From an uncultured Paracoccaceae bacterium (GTDB lineage: Bacteria; Pseudomonadota; Alphaproteobacteria; Rhodobacterales; Rhodobacteraceae), in assembly GCA_951812615.1 (NCBI GenBank), contig CATOSU010000001.1, forward strand, positions 62,001 through 126,000: a stretch of 64,000 nucleotides of DNA. The letters run 5' to 3'. Numbering within the stretch: position 1 is the first letter of the stretch; each line of letters opens with the position of its first letter. The notes under the pieces were generated by a model. The model saw only the letters and a list, made by a program, of their open reading frames with translations. It was not told the DNA's origin and did not search any database. Below are positions 41,443 to 50,590 of this stretch, piece after piece. Position numbers and translations under genes: made by a program.

Positions 41443-42822
41443 TCATGCTCCGTATTCCTCGTTGATGTCCCGCCACGGCCGGTTCGCATAGGCCACCCGC
41501 TTGATGTTAATCAGGTGCAGCGCCGTGACGTTGTCCGAGGTGATCGACCCCGACCATGTCCCGGTGCCCAGCATGAAGGACGGTTCCAGATCCGTGGCAT
41601 AGCCCGCGCCGCCATGGATCGCCGGCACATTCACCAGCACGCGTCCGGTGGGTACCGACGCAAAGGCCGCCACTGTCCCGGGATCGTCGCAATGGATCAC
41701 CGCGGAATGGCCCCAGCCCTCGAATTTCGCGATGCCATGCGCCAGCTCCACGCCATGGGCACTGTCGCGGGCCTCGTAGAAGGCCAGCACCGGGTTCAGC
41801 TTTTCGGCACTCAGCGGCCGCTGCCAGCCGATCTCGCTTTCCTCCGACACCAGCACCTTTGTACGCGGCGGCACCGAGAACCCGGCCAGCCCTGCCAGCA
41901 CCTCGGGCGCCTGTCCGACCCGCTCTGGGTTCATCGCCTGCCGGGCGGTGAAAATCACCTGCGCCAGCCGGTCCGCCTCGGCCGGGGTACAGAAATAGGC
42001 GCCGGCCAGTTTCAACGCATGGCGCATGTCGCGCGCGATCTCCGGATCCGCGATCACCGCCTGTTCGCTGACGCAGGCCGTACCATAGTCAAAGCTCTTG
42101 GAGGCGATGATCATCTCCGCCACCTCGTCCAGCTCCTTCGCCTTGGACCGGTGCACGTAGCAGGGCACGTTGCCCGCCCCCACGGCCAGTGTCGGCTTAC
42201 CGCTGGAATAGGCGGCCTTGACCATGGCCGGCCCGCCGGTGGCCATCACCACGGATGTCCGCCGGTGTTTCATCAGCTCGGCCGTTCCCTGGATCGTCAC
42301 CGCATCCAGACACTGGATCAGCCCGCTGGGCGCCCCCATCTGCTCTGCCACGCGGGACATGATCCGCACCACCTCGTTGCCGGTTTTCACCCCACGCGGA
42401 TGCGGCGCGCAGACAATCGCATTGCCCGCCTTCACCGCGCTCAGCACCTTGAAGATCACTGTCGAGGACGGGTTGGTCACCGGAATCAGTGCCGCAACCA
42501 CGCCCATCGGCTCGCCAAAGGCGGCGATCTTGGTGGCATCGTCGCGCCAGAGGCAGCCCAGCGTGGTGATGTCGCGCAGCCAGTCCGCCGTGCCGCGCGC
42601 ATTCATCAGATCCTTCATGCGCTTGTGTTCGGCATTGCCATAGCCGGTTTCTTCCACCGCCATCCGGCCCAGCCGCGCGCATTCCGACTCGATCGCCGCC
42701 GCCATCGCCTCGACAATCGCGTCAACCTGCGCCGGATCGGTGCCCAGAAACTGCTGGTAGGCGTCAAACGCCTTTTCGGCACAGCGCCGGGCCGCGGCCA
42801 CGGATTTCAGGTCGGCATCCAT
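41443..42822 (-). CDS. CoA-acylating aldehyde dehydrogenase (EutE/PduP-like, microcompartment type)
   Basis: This enzyme is predicted to oxidise an aldehyde to acyl-CoA with NAD+ and CoA, the core reaction of catabolic microcompartments. In the 459-residue protein the catalytic Cys is in FDYGTACVSEQAVIA. NPSSTVIFKVLSAVKAGNAIV followed by PHPRGVK is diagnostic for the acylating (EutE/AdhE/PduP) group rather than ordinary aldehyde dehydrogenases. The N-terminus DLKSVAAARRCAEKAFDAYQ could be an amphipathic targeting helix but may be just the normal first helix. Start is ATG 42822, with GTG 42825 possible. No phosphotransacylase or alcohol dehydrogenase gene is nearby. Confidence 0.9.
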   Translation of the reverse strand: MDADLKSVAAARRCAEKAFDAYQQFLGTDPAQVDAIVEAMAAAIESECARLGRMAVEETGYGNAEHKRMKDLMNARGTADWLRDITTLGCLWRDDATKIAAFGEPMGVVAALIPVTNPSSTVIFKVLSAVKAGNAIVCAPHPRGVKTGNEVVRIMSRVAEQMGAPSGLIQCLDAVTIQGTAELMKHRRTSVVMATGGPAMVKAAYSSGKPTLAVGAGNVPCYVHRSKAKELDEVAEMIIASKSFDYGTACVSEQAVIADPEIARDMRHALKLAGAYFCTPAEADRLAQVIFTARQAMNPERVGQAPEVLAGLAGFSVPPRTKVLVSEESEIGWQRPLSAEKLNPVLAFYEARDSAHGVELAHGIAKFEGWGHSAVIHCDDPGTVAAFASVPTGRVLVNVPAIHGGAGYATDLEPSFMLGTGTWSGSITSDNVTALHLINIKRVAYANRPWRDINEEYGA

Positions 42823-42965
42823 CACGGCATGTCCTGTTTCATTTCAATGAGAATACGCGCGTCCGGGCCGGGGCCGCGATTGCCGCGGGCAACGGTCTGT
42901 TCCCAGCGGATGGCTCGGCGGCCATCGCGTTTGGCCCGGTCAACCTGTGCAATCGAACAGGACAT
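42822..42965 (-). CDS. Possible 47-residue protein in the microcompartment operon
   Basis: A short frame fits exactly between two operon genes. Its ATG (42965) lies two bases after the opine-dehydrogenase stop, and its TGA overlaps the aldehyde dehydrogenase ATG (TGATG). The product begins MSCSIAQVDRAKRDGRRAIR and is strongly basic. I recognise no family. It could be a small structural or assembly peptide, or simply a translational-coupling frame. Confidence 0.4.
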   Translation of the reverse strand: MSCSIAQVDRAKRDGRRAIRWEQTVARGNRGPGPDARILIEMKQDMP

Positions 42966-42967
42966 GC

Positions 42968-44158
42968 TCAGCGGCCCTCCATTGCGATCCGGTCCATCGC
43001 CAGACGCGCCTCCGCAATATCGCCGGCCTCGATCCCGATGGTCTGCAGTTTGCGCCCCGCCGCGGCCACATCCGCGCCCAGAACGGCCGAGGCCAGCGTG
43101 ATCATCGATTGCGTCACCGGCACGTCCACGCCGGCAAGCTGTGCTGCCGAACACAGCGGCACCAACGATCCGATCACACCGTCGCGCAATAGCGCCCTGG
43201 CCGCCGCCGCGTCCGGCACGGGCCGCGGCCCGTCTCCCTTCAGGGTTCCGGCATGGGTGGCAATCCAGTCCTCGGTCCCGGACAGTTCCCGCAGACCGAA
43301 ACAGCGCCCGACCGCCCGGCGTTCCTCGGCCAGACGGTCGATGATGCTGCGCTGTTCGGGCCCGATCAGGGCCGCGAAATTTTGGTTCTCCGGCAGCGGC
43401 TGACCGCCCATCGGCACAGCAACAGCCCCCTCGCCCAGCGCCGGCCCGCTCATCAGCAAGGCCGGAAACTCGACCAGCGCGGACCCGTCGGCAAAACCGG
43501 ACGCAAGCACGCTGTCACAGGGCCGCAGGTTCGGCAGAAGCTTTGCCAGCCCGGCCAGAACCGGCGCCCGGCCCGACGGCAGCGTCGCCGCGGCCACCGG
43601 GGCCGCGGCAGAGAGGTTCAGCACCGCCCCCTGCGCATCGATCCAGTAAGGCAGCCCCTGACATTCGACGATGGTCACATCCGCAGTTGCCCCGCCGATG
43701 CGCAGAAACCACGCGGTTTCCAGCGCGCCCAGCGACCGGCCCTGCGGCAGGACCAGAACCTGCCCGTCGGACAGATGATCAGCCAGCACCATCGCGTAAG
43801 TGCGCTGCTTGTGCACCGGCCCGGTCAGAAAGATCACCTCGGCCCCGCGCACCGCACTGTCCAGCTCTGCCGTCAGGCGCACCGAGGGCGCCGCGTCGCG
43901 GTCCACCTGATAAGAGCCCACCGGCCCGGCCCCGCGCAACGCGATGCCGGACGCCGCCCGCATCGTTTCAAGCTCTGCACCATAGGCCGAAAACAGGGTG
44001 ACCTCGCACGCCCCGGCCAGGCTCAGCGCGGCAATCAGCCTTGCATCCGCGCCGCCGCCCAGAACCGCAATGCGGGTATAGTCCGGCACAGTGGCAGGCG
44101 GCGCCGAAACCGAAGACCGGCTCACCGCATCAGCAAAATCTGCGAAAGCGTTCGACAT
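42968..44158 (-). CDS. Octopine/opine dehydrogenase-like protein
   Basis: The 396-residue NAD(P)-dependent protein has an N-terminal Rossmann domain (TRIAVLGGGADARLIAALSL, about residues 28-47) and a C-terminal helical domain of the octopine/nopaline dehydrogenase type. VECQGLPYWIDAQGAVLNLS is the kind of substrate-domain strand seen in that family. Such enzymes interconvert N-(carboxyalkyl) amino acids with an amino acid and a 2-oxo acid. Because this operon probably makes N-substituted glutamates, an oxidative role is possible. GGGAGGG precedes the ATG. Confidence 0.7.
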   Translation of the reverse strand: MSNAFADFADAVSRSSVSAPPATVPDYTRIAVLGGGADARLIAALSLAGACEVTLFSAYGAELETMRAASGIALRGAGPVGSYQVDRDAAPSVRLTAELDSAVRGAEVIFLTGPVHKQRTYAMVLADHLSDGQVLVLPQGRSLGALETAWFLRIGGATADVTIVECQGLPYWIDAQGAVLNLSAAAPVAAATLPSGRAPVLAGLAKLLPNLRPCDSVLASGFADGSALVEFPALLMSGPALGEGAVAVPMGGQPLPENQNFAALIGPEQRSIIDRLAEERRAVGRCFGLRELSGTEDWIATHAGTLKGDGPRPVPDAAAARALLRDGVIGSLVPLCSAAQLAGVDVPVTQSMITLASAVLGADVAAAGRKLQTIGIEAGDIAEARLAMDRIAMEGR

Positions 44159-44229
44159 CTCTGCCCTCCCGTCGATCTCAGGGCGCGCAAGAATTTTTCA
44201 AAGAATTTTGCCCCGCCGAAAGCTCAGGT

Positions 44230-44538
44230 TCAGGCCGCCGAACCGGCGCCCAGCCCCTCGATGATCGCCTCCAGCTCGTCATGCGGCCGTGCGATCACAT
44301 GCACGGACACAACCTCGCCCACCTTGTTGGCCGCCGTCGCGCCGGCATCGGTTGCCGCCTTCACCGCGCCAACCTCGCCGCGTACAAGCGTCGAGACCAG
44401 CCCGCCGCCGGCCTTGGTCTGGCAAACGATGGTCACGCTGGCCGCCTTGACCATCGCGTCCGCTGCTTCGATCGAGGCCACGAGACCACGGGTCTCGATC
44501 ATGCCCAGGGCCGTCTGGCCCGCCGCTGGTTTCGCCAT
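44230..44538 (-). CDS. Microcompartment shell protein, hexameric BMC-H
   Basis: This single BMC-domain protein of 102 residues should form the flat hexameric tiles of the shell. The fold is clear from [20 protein letters not shown], the pore-side segment [20 protein letters not shown] and the C-terminal [20 protein letters not shown] precedes the ATG. It lies 23 bases downstream of the BMC-P gene. A degenerate AT-rich hairpin follows the stop at about 44189-44210. Confidence 0.95.
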   Translation of the reverse strand: MAKPAAGQTALGMIETRGLVASIEAADAMVKAASVTIVCQTKAGGGLVSTLVRGEVGAVKAATDAGATAANKVGEVVSVHVIARPHDELEAIIEGLGAGSAA

Positions 44539-44561
44539 TTGTGTCTCCTCTGCGTAAACCG

Positions 44562-44831
44562 CTATTTTCCAACTGAAATCTGATCCACGATCGCCACGAT
44601 CGCGGCATCGACCGGAACACCCGTCGCCTGAGCCGGCAGCCGTGCGGCCGAGCCTTCGACGATCAGAACCGTGTCACCAACCCCGGCCCCGCAGGTATCT
44701 GCAGCCGCGCGGGCGGGATCCAGCACCTTACCGGCACCGTCCACATAGTCCACGACCATCAGCTTGAAGCCTGTCAGCCCCGCGTTCTTTACCGTGGCCG
44801 TCACCGTGCCTGTCACCCGCCCGAGCCGCAT
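44562..44831 (-). CDS. Microcompartment vertex protein, BMC-P (EutN/CcmL/CsoS4 family)
   Basis: Pentamers of this 89-residue protein close the twelve vertices of the shell. The family pattern is plain: [21 protein letters not shown] at the N-terminus (first 20 residues and on), then [11 protein letters not shown] and [15 protein letters not shown]. Its ATG overlaps the stop of the glutamine-synthetase-like gene (TGATG). With one BMC-H, one BMC-T and one BMC-P, the operon has the full set of shell types. Confidence 0.93.
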   Translation of the reverse strand: MRLGRVTGTVTATVKNAGLTGFKLMVVDYVDGAGKVLDPARAAADTCGAGVGDTVLIVEGSAARLPAQATGVPVDAAIVAIVDQISVGK

Positions 44832-46126
44832 CAGAAGTTCACCAGGTAACGCTTGGTCTCGACCGGGGTCACCTGGCCGGCGAGGAATTCCAGCTCGCGT
44901 TCGGCCTGCTGCAGGTAGATTTCATAGGCGTATTCCCCCATGACATCCTTCAGCCAGTCCGACCCGCGCGCCAGTTTCACCGCTTCCTGCGCATCGGTCG
45001 GGATCGGTTCGGCGTTTTCATCCTCGTAGCCGTTGCCTTCGCATATGGCCGAGGGCTCCATGCCCTGCTCGATCCCGTCCAGCCCGGCGGCAATGTCGGT
45101 CGCCAGCAGGTAAAACGGATTGCAATCCGCGCCCGCGTCACGCTTTTCCACGCGCACTGCGCTGTCGGCCCCCTGAATGATGCGGATGCCGACCGTCCGG
45201 TCGTCGATCCCCCAGGTGTTGTTGACCGGACAGAACGAATAGGGCTGGCGCCGGCGGAACCCGTTCGGCGTCGGCGATCCGCAGATGGCCGCCTCGCTCA
45301 TCCGCTTTTGCAGACCGGCCACGAAATTCCGGCCCAGCCCGTTCAGCTTACCATTGTCGGCAAAGGCGTTGCTGCCGTCCTTCCACAGCGAATAATGCGC
45401 GTGGAAGCCGTTGCCGGACTCCTCGAAGAACGGCTTGGCCATGAACGTCGCCCGGTAACCATGCGCATGGGCCAGCTGCTTGACCAGCGAGCGGAACATC
45501 ACCACGCGGTCGGCGGCCAGCAGGGCCTCGTCATAGCGGATATTCACCTCGACCTGACCGGCGGCATATTCCGGGTTCGACTGTTCGATCGGGATGCCGC
45601 ATTCGTTGATCTGCTGCCGGATCGGACCCAGCACATGTTCCAGCTCGGCCGCACGGTCCAGCCCGTAAACGCCGATCCCCTGATCCTTGGGCTTGTTGGT
45701 TTCCGGATCCAGCAGATAAAATTCCAGCTCGGTTCCGACCTGGATTTCGTATCCCATGCCCGACGCCCGTTCGAGCTGCCGGATCAGCGCCTGACGCGGA
45801 TCGACCGGCAGGGGATTGTGATCCATGCCCTCGGCGCGCGCAAAACAGATCGCCACGCCAGGCTCCCATGGCATCGGCACCGGCTTTGACACCGGGAACA
45901 CGTGCATGTCCGGGTAGCCATTGCCGAAATTCACATACGGCGTGTCCCAGACATCGCAAGTCATATCGATGGCGAAAGTCGCGATCGACATGGCATTTCC
46001 GCTTTTGCAGATATTGTCCCAATGGCTTGCCGGAAAGCGCTTGCCGCGCATGATTCCATTGGCATCGCCCAGTCCCATGGCCACGGTATGTGTACCCTCG
46101 GGCAACGAAAAATCGGATCCGGTCAT
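44831..46126 (-). CDS. Glutamine synthetase-like gamma-glutamyl-amide ligase (GmaS type)
   Basis: This is an ATP-dependent ligase of the glutamine synthetase fold, 431 residues, the usual length of gamma-glutamylmethylamide synthetase GmaS. Active-site blocks are visible: GTELEFYLLDPETN, AGQVEVNIRYDEAL, FMAKPFFEESGNGFHAHYSL and RRRQPYSFCPVNNTWGIDDR. It would join glutamate to an amine. GmaS (methylamine) and PuuA-like enzymes share these features, so the amine is not fixed by sequence. GGGAG precedes the ATG at 46126. It heads the microcompartment operon and a regulatory palindrome lies upstream. Confidence 0.85.
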   Translation of the reverse strand: MTGSDFSLPEGTHTVAMGLGDANGIMRGKRFPASHWDNICKSGNAMSIATFAIDMTCDVWDTPYVNFGNGYPDMHVFPVSKPVPMPWEPGVAICFARAEGMDHNPLPVDPRQALIRQLERASGMGYEIQVGTELEFYLLDPETNKPKDQGIGVYGLDRAAELEHVLGPIRQQINECGIPIEQSNPEYAAGQVEVNIRYDEALLAADRVVMFRSLVKQLAHAHGYRATFMAKPFFEESGNGFHAHYSLWKDGSNAFADNGKLNGLGRNFVAGLQKRMSEAAICGSPTPNGFRRRQPYSFCPVNNTWGIDDRTVGIRIIQGADSAVRVEKRDAGADCNPFYLLATDIAAGLDGIEQGMEPSAICEGNGYEDENAEPIPTDAQEAVKLARGSDWLKDVMGEYAYEIYLQQAERELEFLAGQVTPVETKRYLVNF

Positions 46127-46164
46127 CTTTTCTCCCTGTCTTTTCCGGTTCTTGCCATGCGACC

Positions 46165-46197
46165 GTATTCTGTATACAGTATTCACAAATACAGTAT
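46165..46197. promoter_or_regulatory. Operator with CTGTAT/ATACAG half-sites upstream of the microcompartment operon
   Basis: The stretch contains GTATTCTGTATACAGTATTC, with the palindrome CTGTATACAG at 46170-46179, and a further ATACAGTAT at 46189-46197. It lies between the GmaS-like gene and the divergent flavoprotein oxidase gene. The same half-sites occur upstream of the GntR gene and of the split glutamate synthase operon. Confidence 0.6.
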
Positions 46198-46327
46198 CCG
46201 GCAAGGGGTTTCTGATAGGGCTCATCATGTCTTGTTCATTCGATTTCACAACCCGCTCCGAACAAAGCCGGAAACCAAAGGCTGCCGGCATCCGGCCCGT
46301 CACCGCCCTGCCGGGTCCGATCCGGAC

Positions 46328-47470
46328 ATGAGAACAGGGTCGGACATCATCGTCGTCGGCGCCGGCATTGCCGGCGTCATGACCGCCCTGCACCTGCAGC
46401 GCCGGGGCGAACAGGTCACGCTGATCGACCGCTGGGAACCGGGGCATTCCCGCGCCGCCTCGACCGATTACAACCGGGTGATCCGGTCAATCCACGGGCG
46501 CGACGATTTCTATACGCTCTGGGCGCGGGACAGCTGGAACCGCTGGCTCGAACTGCAGGCGGAAACCGGTCAGCAACTGATCTATCAGTGTGGCGCGCTG
46601 ATCCTCGCCACCGAGGGCCACTGCCACTGGGAAGACGACACCGCCGACACGTTCGACCGAATGGGTGTGCCCTATTACAAGTTTTCGCCCTCTGACATCA
46701 CGGCACGGTTTCCCCAGTTCAAGGTCGATGACATCGCATATGGCCTGTTCGAGCCCGAGGCCGGCATGGTCATGGCCCATCGCGGCGTGCGCACGGCGCT
46801 GGACCTGTTCCTTGCCGCCGGCGGCACGCTGAAACGCGGCCGGGTCACCACCGACGGCGAGGAACGCCCGATGCTGGACGGCCACCCGCTGGAGGCGGAC
46901 GTGATCGTGATCGCCACCGGCCCGTGGATGGCGGACATGTTCCCGCGCACGATCAAACCGATCGGAACCGTGGTCGGTGTCAACGTGTTCTACACCTCGA
47001 CCCCCGATGGCGATGACAGCTTCGATCAGGGGCCGATGCCCTGCTGGATCGACCACGGACAGGGCTCGTTTGGCTTGCCCTCGACCGAAGGCTCGGGCGT
47101 CAAGGCCGCGGTGGTCATTCCCAGCCATATCGACATTGATGATAGCGAACGGCTGGTCGATCAGGCCATGCTCAGCCGCACCCGGTCCTATATCCAGCGG
47201 CGCTTCCCGGGACTGGTCGGGGAACGGGTGGTCGATTCCAAGTTCAACCAGATCATCCTGACCCCGGACACGCATTTCATCGTCGACTGGCATCCGCAGC
47301 ACGAAAACGTGCTGTTTGCCGGCGGCTGCTCGGGCCATCTCTACAAACACGGCCCCGTGTTCGGTGATTTCGTCGCTGGGGTGGCCGTGGGCGACTATGG
47401 CACCGCCGACCGGTTCAAGATCGCCGGCCGGCGCAAACTGACCCCGCAGGAAAGCCCGAGCGGACGATAG
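46328..47470 (+). CDS. FAD-dependent amine oxidase, monomeric sarcosine oxidase-like (DAO family)
   Basis: The 380-residue flavoprotein has the FAD motif VVGAGIAGVMTALHLQRRGE near the N-terminus and a C-terminal FAD region TPDTHFIVDWHPQHENVLFA followed by GGCSGHLYKHGP. These match monomeric sarcosine oxidase and related N-alkyl amino acid oxidases; the cysteine that covalently holds FAD in sarcosine oxidase is not at the expected place just before the TPDTHF segment. It could oxidise an N-substituted glutamate or a gamma-glutamyl amine to an aldehyde. It is divergent from the microcompartment operon and shares its operator region. No strong ribosome binding site is seen. Confidence 0.82.
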   Translation: MRTGSDIIVVGAGIAGVMTALHLQRRGEQVTLIDRWEPGHSRAASTDYNRVIRSIHGRDDFYTLWARDSWNRWLELQAETGQQLIYQCGALILATEGHCHWEDDTADTFDRMGVPYYKFSPSDITARFPQFKVDDIAYGLFEPEAGMVMAHRGVRTALDLFLAAGGTLKRGRVTTDGEERPMLDGHPLEADVIVIATGPWMADMFPRTIKPIGTVVGVNVFYTSTPDGDDSFDQGPMPCWIDHGQGSFGLPSTEGSGVKAAVVIPSHIDIDDSERLVDQAMLSRTRSYIQRRFPGLVGERVVDSKFNQIILTPDTHFIVDWHPQHENVLFAGGCSGHLYKHGPVFGDFVAGVAVGDYGTADRFKIAGRRKLTPQESPSGR

Positions 47471-47765
47471 AGGTGCCTGCGGGCCGTGATTTCAGGCCAG
47501 AGGCCCTGACAACCCGTTCAATTTTGAAATGACGCGCCGCGCATCGCCGGGCCGTGGCACGGCGAACCAGTGGTGATGGCGGCCGGTTTATCCCGCAAGC
47601 TCCGTAGACCCTCGAGAGATCGCGGCCCCCTCACCAAATCGCCGTGCCGGGGTACGGCCCGGCGATGCGCGGCGGCCCAGTGGGCCGCGTTCACGCGCGG
47701 GGGAGGTCTTCAGGCGTTTGCAATCGTCAGTGAGGCCGCACAGCCAAATCTCTGCACCCGCGACC

Positions 47766-48515
47766 CTACCGCGCCGGCAACACCGCGCTGGTCTCATAGG
47801 GCCCGTCCAGAGGCGGGTCCTCCGGCATGCGCCCGGCAATCTCCAGTATCAGCTTCCGCCGCAACGCATCGACAAAGCGCGACCGCTCCTCGACCATCAG
47901 CACAAAGGCCCCCGTGCCGCCGATGATCCGCTCGCGATACGCCTTCAGCATCTTGTCGCGCCCGCTCGCCCGGCCCAGGCAATAATGGCACAGCACCGGC
48001 ACTGGCAGCCCGTTGATGGTGATCCCCGCCGCGACCAGCTGATCGCGCGCCTCCTCGGTCGTCGGTTCGCCGCCGCTGCGCGCGTCGTCGCTGGAGATGT
48101 CGACCACCCGGCGCCACCCGTCGAACTCGTTTTCCTCGATCAGCGTCTTGCCCAGCAGCAACGCCGCCCCGATGGCGTTCTTGCCGCCCACCGCGCGAGG
48201 CGGCTTCAGAATGCTGCGGGCAAAGGCATCGGCATCCGCCTGCGTGGCAATCCGCGCCCACGGCGCGATCACCTGCTGGGTTTCCCCCCACTCCACATAA
48301 GTCACCGCGATCGCGCCATAGGCGCTGGCCTCGATCACCCGGACAACCCGCGGATCGCTGATCGCCTCGGCATAGCCCTTGCGCTGAAACTCGACCTCAT
48401 GCTTGTCGATCGAACCGGAGGTGTCAGCCAGCAACACCAGCTCCAGCTCGATATCCTGCGCCCACAGAACCACGGGCCATACCAGAACCATGAAAACACA
48501 GACCGGGATACGCAT
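47766..48515 (-). CDS. DUF1194 domain protein (vWA-like, secreted)
   Basis: The 249-residue protein has a signal peptide (VCVFMVLVWPVVLWAQ) and a vWA-like DUF1194 domain with a MIDAS-type motif LLADTSGSIDKHEV, then VDISSDDARSGG. The function is unknown; such proteins are common in Rhodobacteraceae. The start at 48515 directly precedes the signal peptide. About 295 gene-free bases lie between its end and the flavoprotein oxidase, with nothing I can name. Confidence 0.85.
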   Translation of the reverse strand: MRIPVCVFMVLVWPVVLWAQDIELELVLLADTSGSIDKHEVEFQRKGYAEAISDPRVVRVIEASAYGAIAVTYVEWGETQQVIAPWARIATQADADAFARSILKPPRAVGGKNAIGAALLLGKTLIEENEFDGWRRVVDISSDDARSGGEPTTEEARDQLVAAGITINGLPVPVLCHYCLGRASGRDKMLKAYRERIIGGTGAFVLMVEERSRFVDALRRKLILEIAGRMPEDPPLDGPYETSAVLPAR

Positions 48516-48601
48516 ACCGGACCCTAAGCCGCAAATCCGCCGCGCCGCAAGTTCTGAAATCCCAAGCGCCCGCCGCGCCGCTGAACCCGCTGCCGCGGAT
48601 C

Positions 48602-48967
48602 TCACTTCTTGCCGGCGGCAATCTCGCTGTAGCTTTCCGCGTTCGGGCAATCGGCCTGTCCGAACGATCCGTCGCCCATGCCCGCAAGATACCGGAAACA
48701 GGCTTCCGGCTGGCTGCAGGTCCGGCACTTGTGCACGCATTCCAGCGCCCGCCAGCGCGGCCGCGTCACATCTTCCTCGGACAGGCCGAACTGTTCGGCC
48801 ATGCGCAGCATCTGCATCCGCATCTGCGGCCGGGCCGCGGCGAAATTATAAAGATCGCTCCGGTCCAGCCCGATATCCGCAACCTCGACATCCGACATCG
48901 CTTCGATCTCGGCGCGGGTTCGTTCCTGCGCAAGAAAATCTCTGAGTTTCCGGCTGAACCCGCTCAT
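48602..48967 (-). CDS. Small cysteine-rich protein, probable DUF6455 family
   Basis: The 121-residue protein has an N-terminal helical part rich in charged residues (FLAQERTRAEIEAMSDVEVA) like short DUF1127 proteins, and a C-terminal cysteine cluster CVHKCRTCSQPEACFRYL, about residues 77-95, that could bind a metal. The function is unknown. It is close to but probably separate from the amidotransferase operon upstream. Confidence 0.65.
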   Translation of the reverse strand: MSGFSRKLRDFLAQERTRAEIEAMSDVEVADIGLDRSDLYNFAAARPQMRMQMLRMAEQFGLSEEDVTRPRWRALECVHKCRTCSQPEACFRYLAGMGDGSFGQADCPNAESYSEIAAGKK

Positions 48968-49030
48968 GACATCCTCCTCTTGGATAGGCGGCAGTCTAGC
49001 GGCGCAGACCGGGACCGGCTTTGACCTGAA

Positions 49031-49735
49031 TCAAGCCCGCCGCACTGTCCCGGCCGCCAGATGCGCCCGAAAGAACGCCGCCACTTCCGCGGCATAGAGA
49101 TCCGCCGACACCTCGCCGGTGATCGTGGACCGCGCCGCCTCCATATCCGCCGCATCCATCAGCTCATTGCCGAACATATCCAGCAGATCCTCGGCAAACT
49201 GCGCGTCGTATTCAGGATGGAACTGAACCGAAAGCGCCGGAAAATCATAAGCCAGCGCCGCCGCCGGACAATAGGGCGCCGACGCCACCACTTCGGCCCC
49301 CGGCGGTATCCGCGTCACCTGATCCTGATGCGCCACATAGGCCGGCGTCGCGGCCCCGCCCATATCGAACCGCCGCGACCCGGCGGCAAAGACATGATCC
49401 GCCTTCTCTGCCCGGCCGCCAAACACATCCGCCATCAGCTGATGCCCGAAACAGATCCCGAACAGCGGCGTTCCGTGGTTCCGGTGCGCCTGCAGATTAT
49501 CCCGCAGCGGCTGCATCCATGCGGTCACGTCATATACACCCTTTTCCGAACCCGAGATGATCACCCCGTCAACCGCCCCCGGCGCCGACGGCGCATCCGG
49601 CCCGGCCACATGCACCGGCACGAACGCGGCCTCCGGCAGGTGCGGCGCGATCCAGCGGACCACATGGTCGCCCGTCGGCCCGTATTTTTCGGTCAGCGCG
49701 TCGCCCGCCACGCAATCATACACCGCGATCTTCAT
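49031..49735 (-). CDS. Class I glutamine amidotransferase-like protein (first copy)
   Basis: The 234-residue protein has the catalytic triad of class I amidotransferases: Cys in LFGICFGHQLMA, His and Glu in LSVQFHPEYDAQF. Stand-alone proteins of this type act as gamma-glutamyl hydrolases (as PuuD does in putrescine breakdown) or supply ammonia to a partner. It is one of two such proteins in an operon with split glutamate synthase genes, so splitting a gamma-glutamyl amide is a reasonable guess. The start at 49735 opens the conserved N-terminal strand. Confidence 0.83.
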   Translation of the reverse strand: MKIAVYDCVAGDALTEKYGPTGDHVVRWIAPHLPEAAFVPVHVAGPDAPSAPGAVDGVIISGSEKGVYDVTAWMQPLRDNLQAHRNHGTPLFGICFGHQLMADVFGGRAEKADHVFAAGSRRFDMGGAATPAYVAHQDQVTRIPPGAEVVASAPYCPAAALAYDFPALSVQFHPEYDAQFAEDLLDMFGNELMDAADMEAARSTITGEVSADLYAAEVAAFFRAHLAAGTVRRA

Positions 49736-49839
49736 GTCTCTCCGCTCCGCTTGCCGCGATCCGCCCCCGCGGCGCATCGCCCGCGTGCCGCCGCTTCCCG
49801 GGCTTTACACCCTCCGGCCCGGCCATCGCCACCCGTCTA

Positions 49840-50457
49840 TTACGCCGCACCATAGGCCGCCATGGCCTCCACCGTTTCCTGCAGGCCGCGCCGCGCCCCG
49901 GTCTGCAGATATTCCATTACCCGCAAAGCCGCCTCATGCGCCTCTTCCGAAGACCCGGCCACGCACTCCTCGATCACCCGGCAGAAAAAATCCGACTGGT
50001 GCCCGTCGACAAAGGTGTAATGCACGCAGACATCCGTCAGCCCGCCGACCACTATCAGCGTCTCCACCTTCAGCCCGCGCAGCAGGATCTCGAAATCGGT
50101 CCCGAAAAACGCCGAATAGCGCCGCTTCGGCACCCGGTAGTCCGAGGGCCTGATCCCCATCTGCTCCACCGCCAGCGCGGTGCGCGGATCATCCTCCAGA
50201 CAATGCACCGTCTCGGCCCCGTCCAGCTCCCGGCCGAAATCCACCAGGTCCGCCCGGTGCACCTCCTGAATGAAGATCACCGGGATGCCCGCCGCGCGCG
50301 CCGCGTCGATGGCGCCGCGCGCCTGCCACATCCGGCCGGCATAGCCGTCCTTGTTCGGTATCGCCCTGTCGTCGCTGTGATCGATAAAGGTCGAGGCCTG
50401 AATATCGATGACAATCAGGGCCGGCCTGCCCTCGATCAGCGCCCGCGGCTGGTTCAT
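49840..50457 (-). CDS. Isochorismatase-family cysteine hydrolase
   Basis: The 205-residue protein has the catalytic set Asp (ALIVIDIQAST), Lys (VPKRRYSAFFGTD) and Cys (VVGGLTDVCVHYTF) of amidohydrolases such as nicotinamidase, carbamoylsarcosine amidase and biuret hydrolase. A cis-peptide region VVGGLTD precedes the Cys as usual. Its neighbours suggest that it hydrolyses an amide or carbamoyl compound arising in amine or nitrogen metabolism, but the substrate is unknown. Confidence 0.85.
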   Translation of the reverse strand: MNQPRALIEGRPALIVIDIQASTFIDHSDDRAIPNKDGYAGRMWQARGAIDAARAAGIPVIFIQEVHRADLVDFGRELDGAETVHCLEDDPRTALAVEQMGIRPSDYRVPKRRYSAFFGTDFEILLRGLKVETLIVVGGLTDVCVHYTFVDGHQSDFFCRVIEECVAGSSEEAHEAALRVMEYLQTGARRGLQETVEAMAAYGAA

Positions 50458-50590
50458 GTCAGCTCCTCCCCTTGGCCCTCCCCCGCAGACCGCGACGCCC
50501 TCACCTTCAATCCCGAACGACTCCCGGCACCGCCGGGTCTGTCGCCCGGATCATTGCCCCTCCCGCGTGGCCGGGGCAACACTCCTGCGC

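Noticed and set aside
39148-46126. Classical ethanolamine or propanediol microcompartment
   Set aside because: There is no EutBC ammonia-lyase, PduCDE diol dehydratase, glycyl radical enzyme, PduL/Pta phosphotransacylase or iron-type alcohol dehydrogenase near the shell genes.
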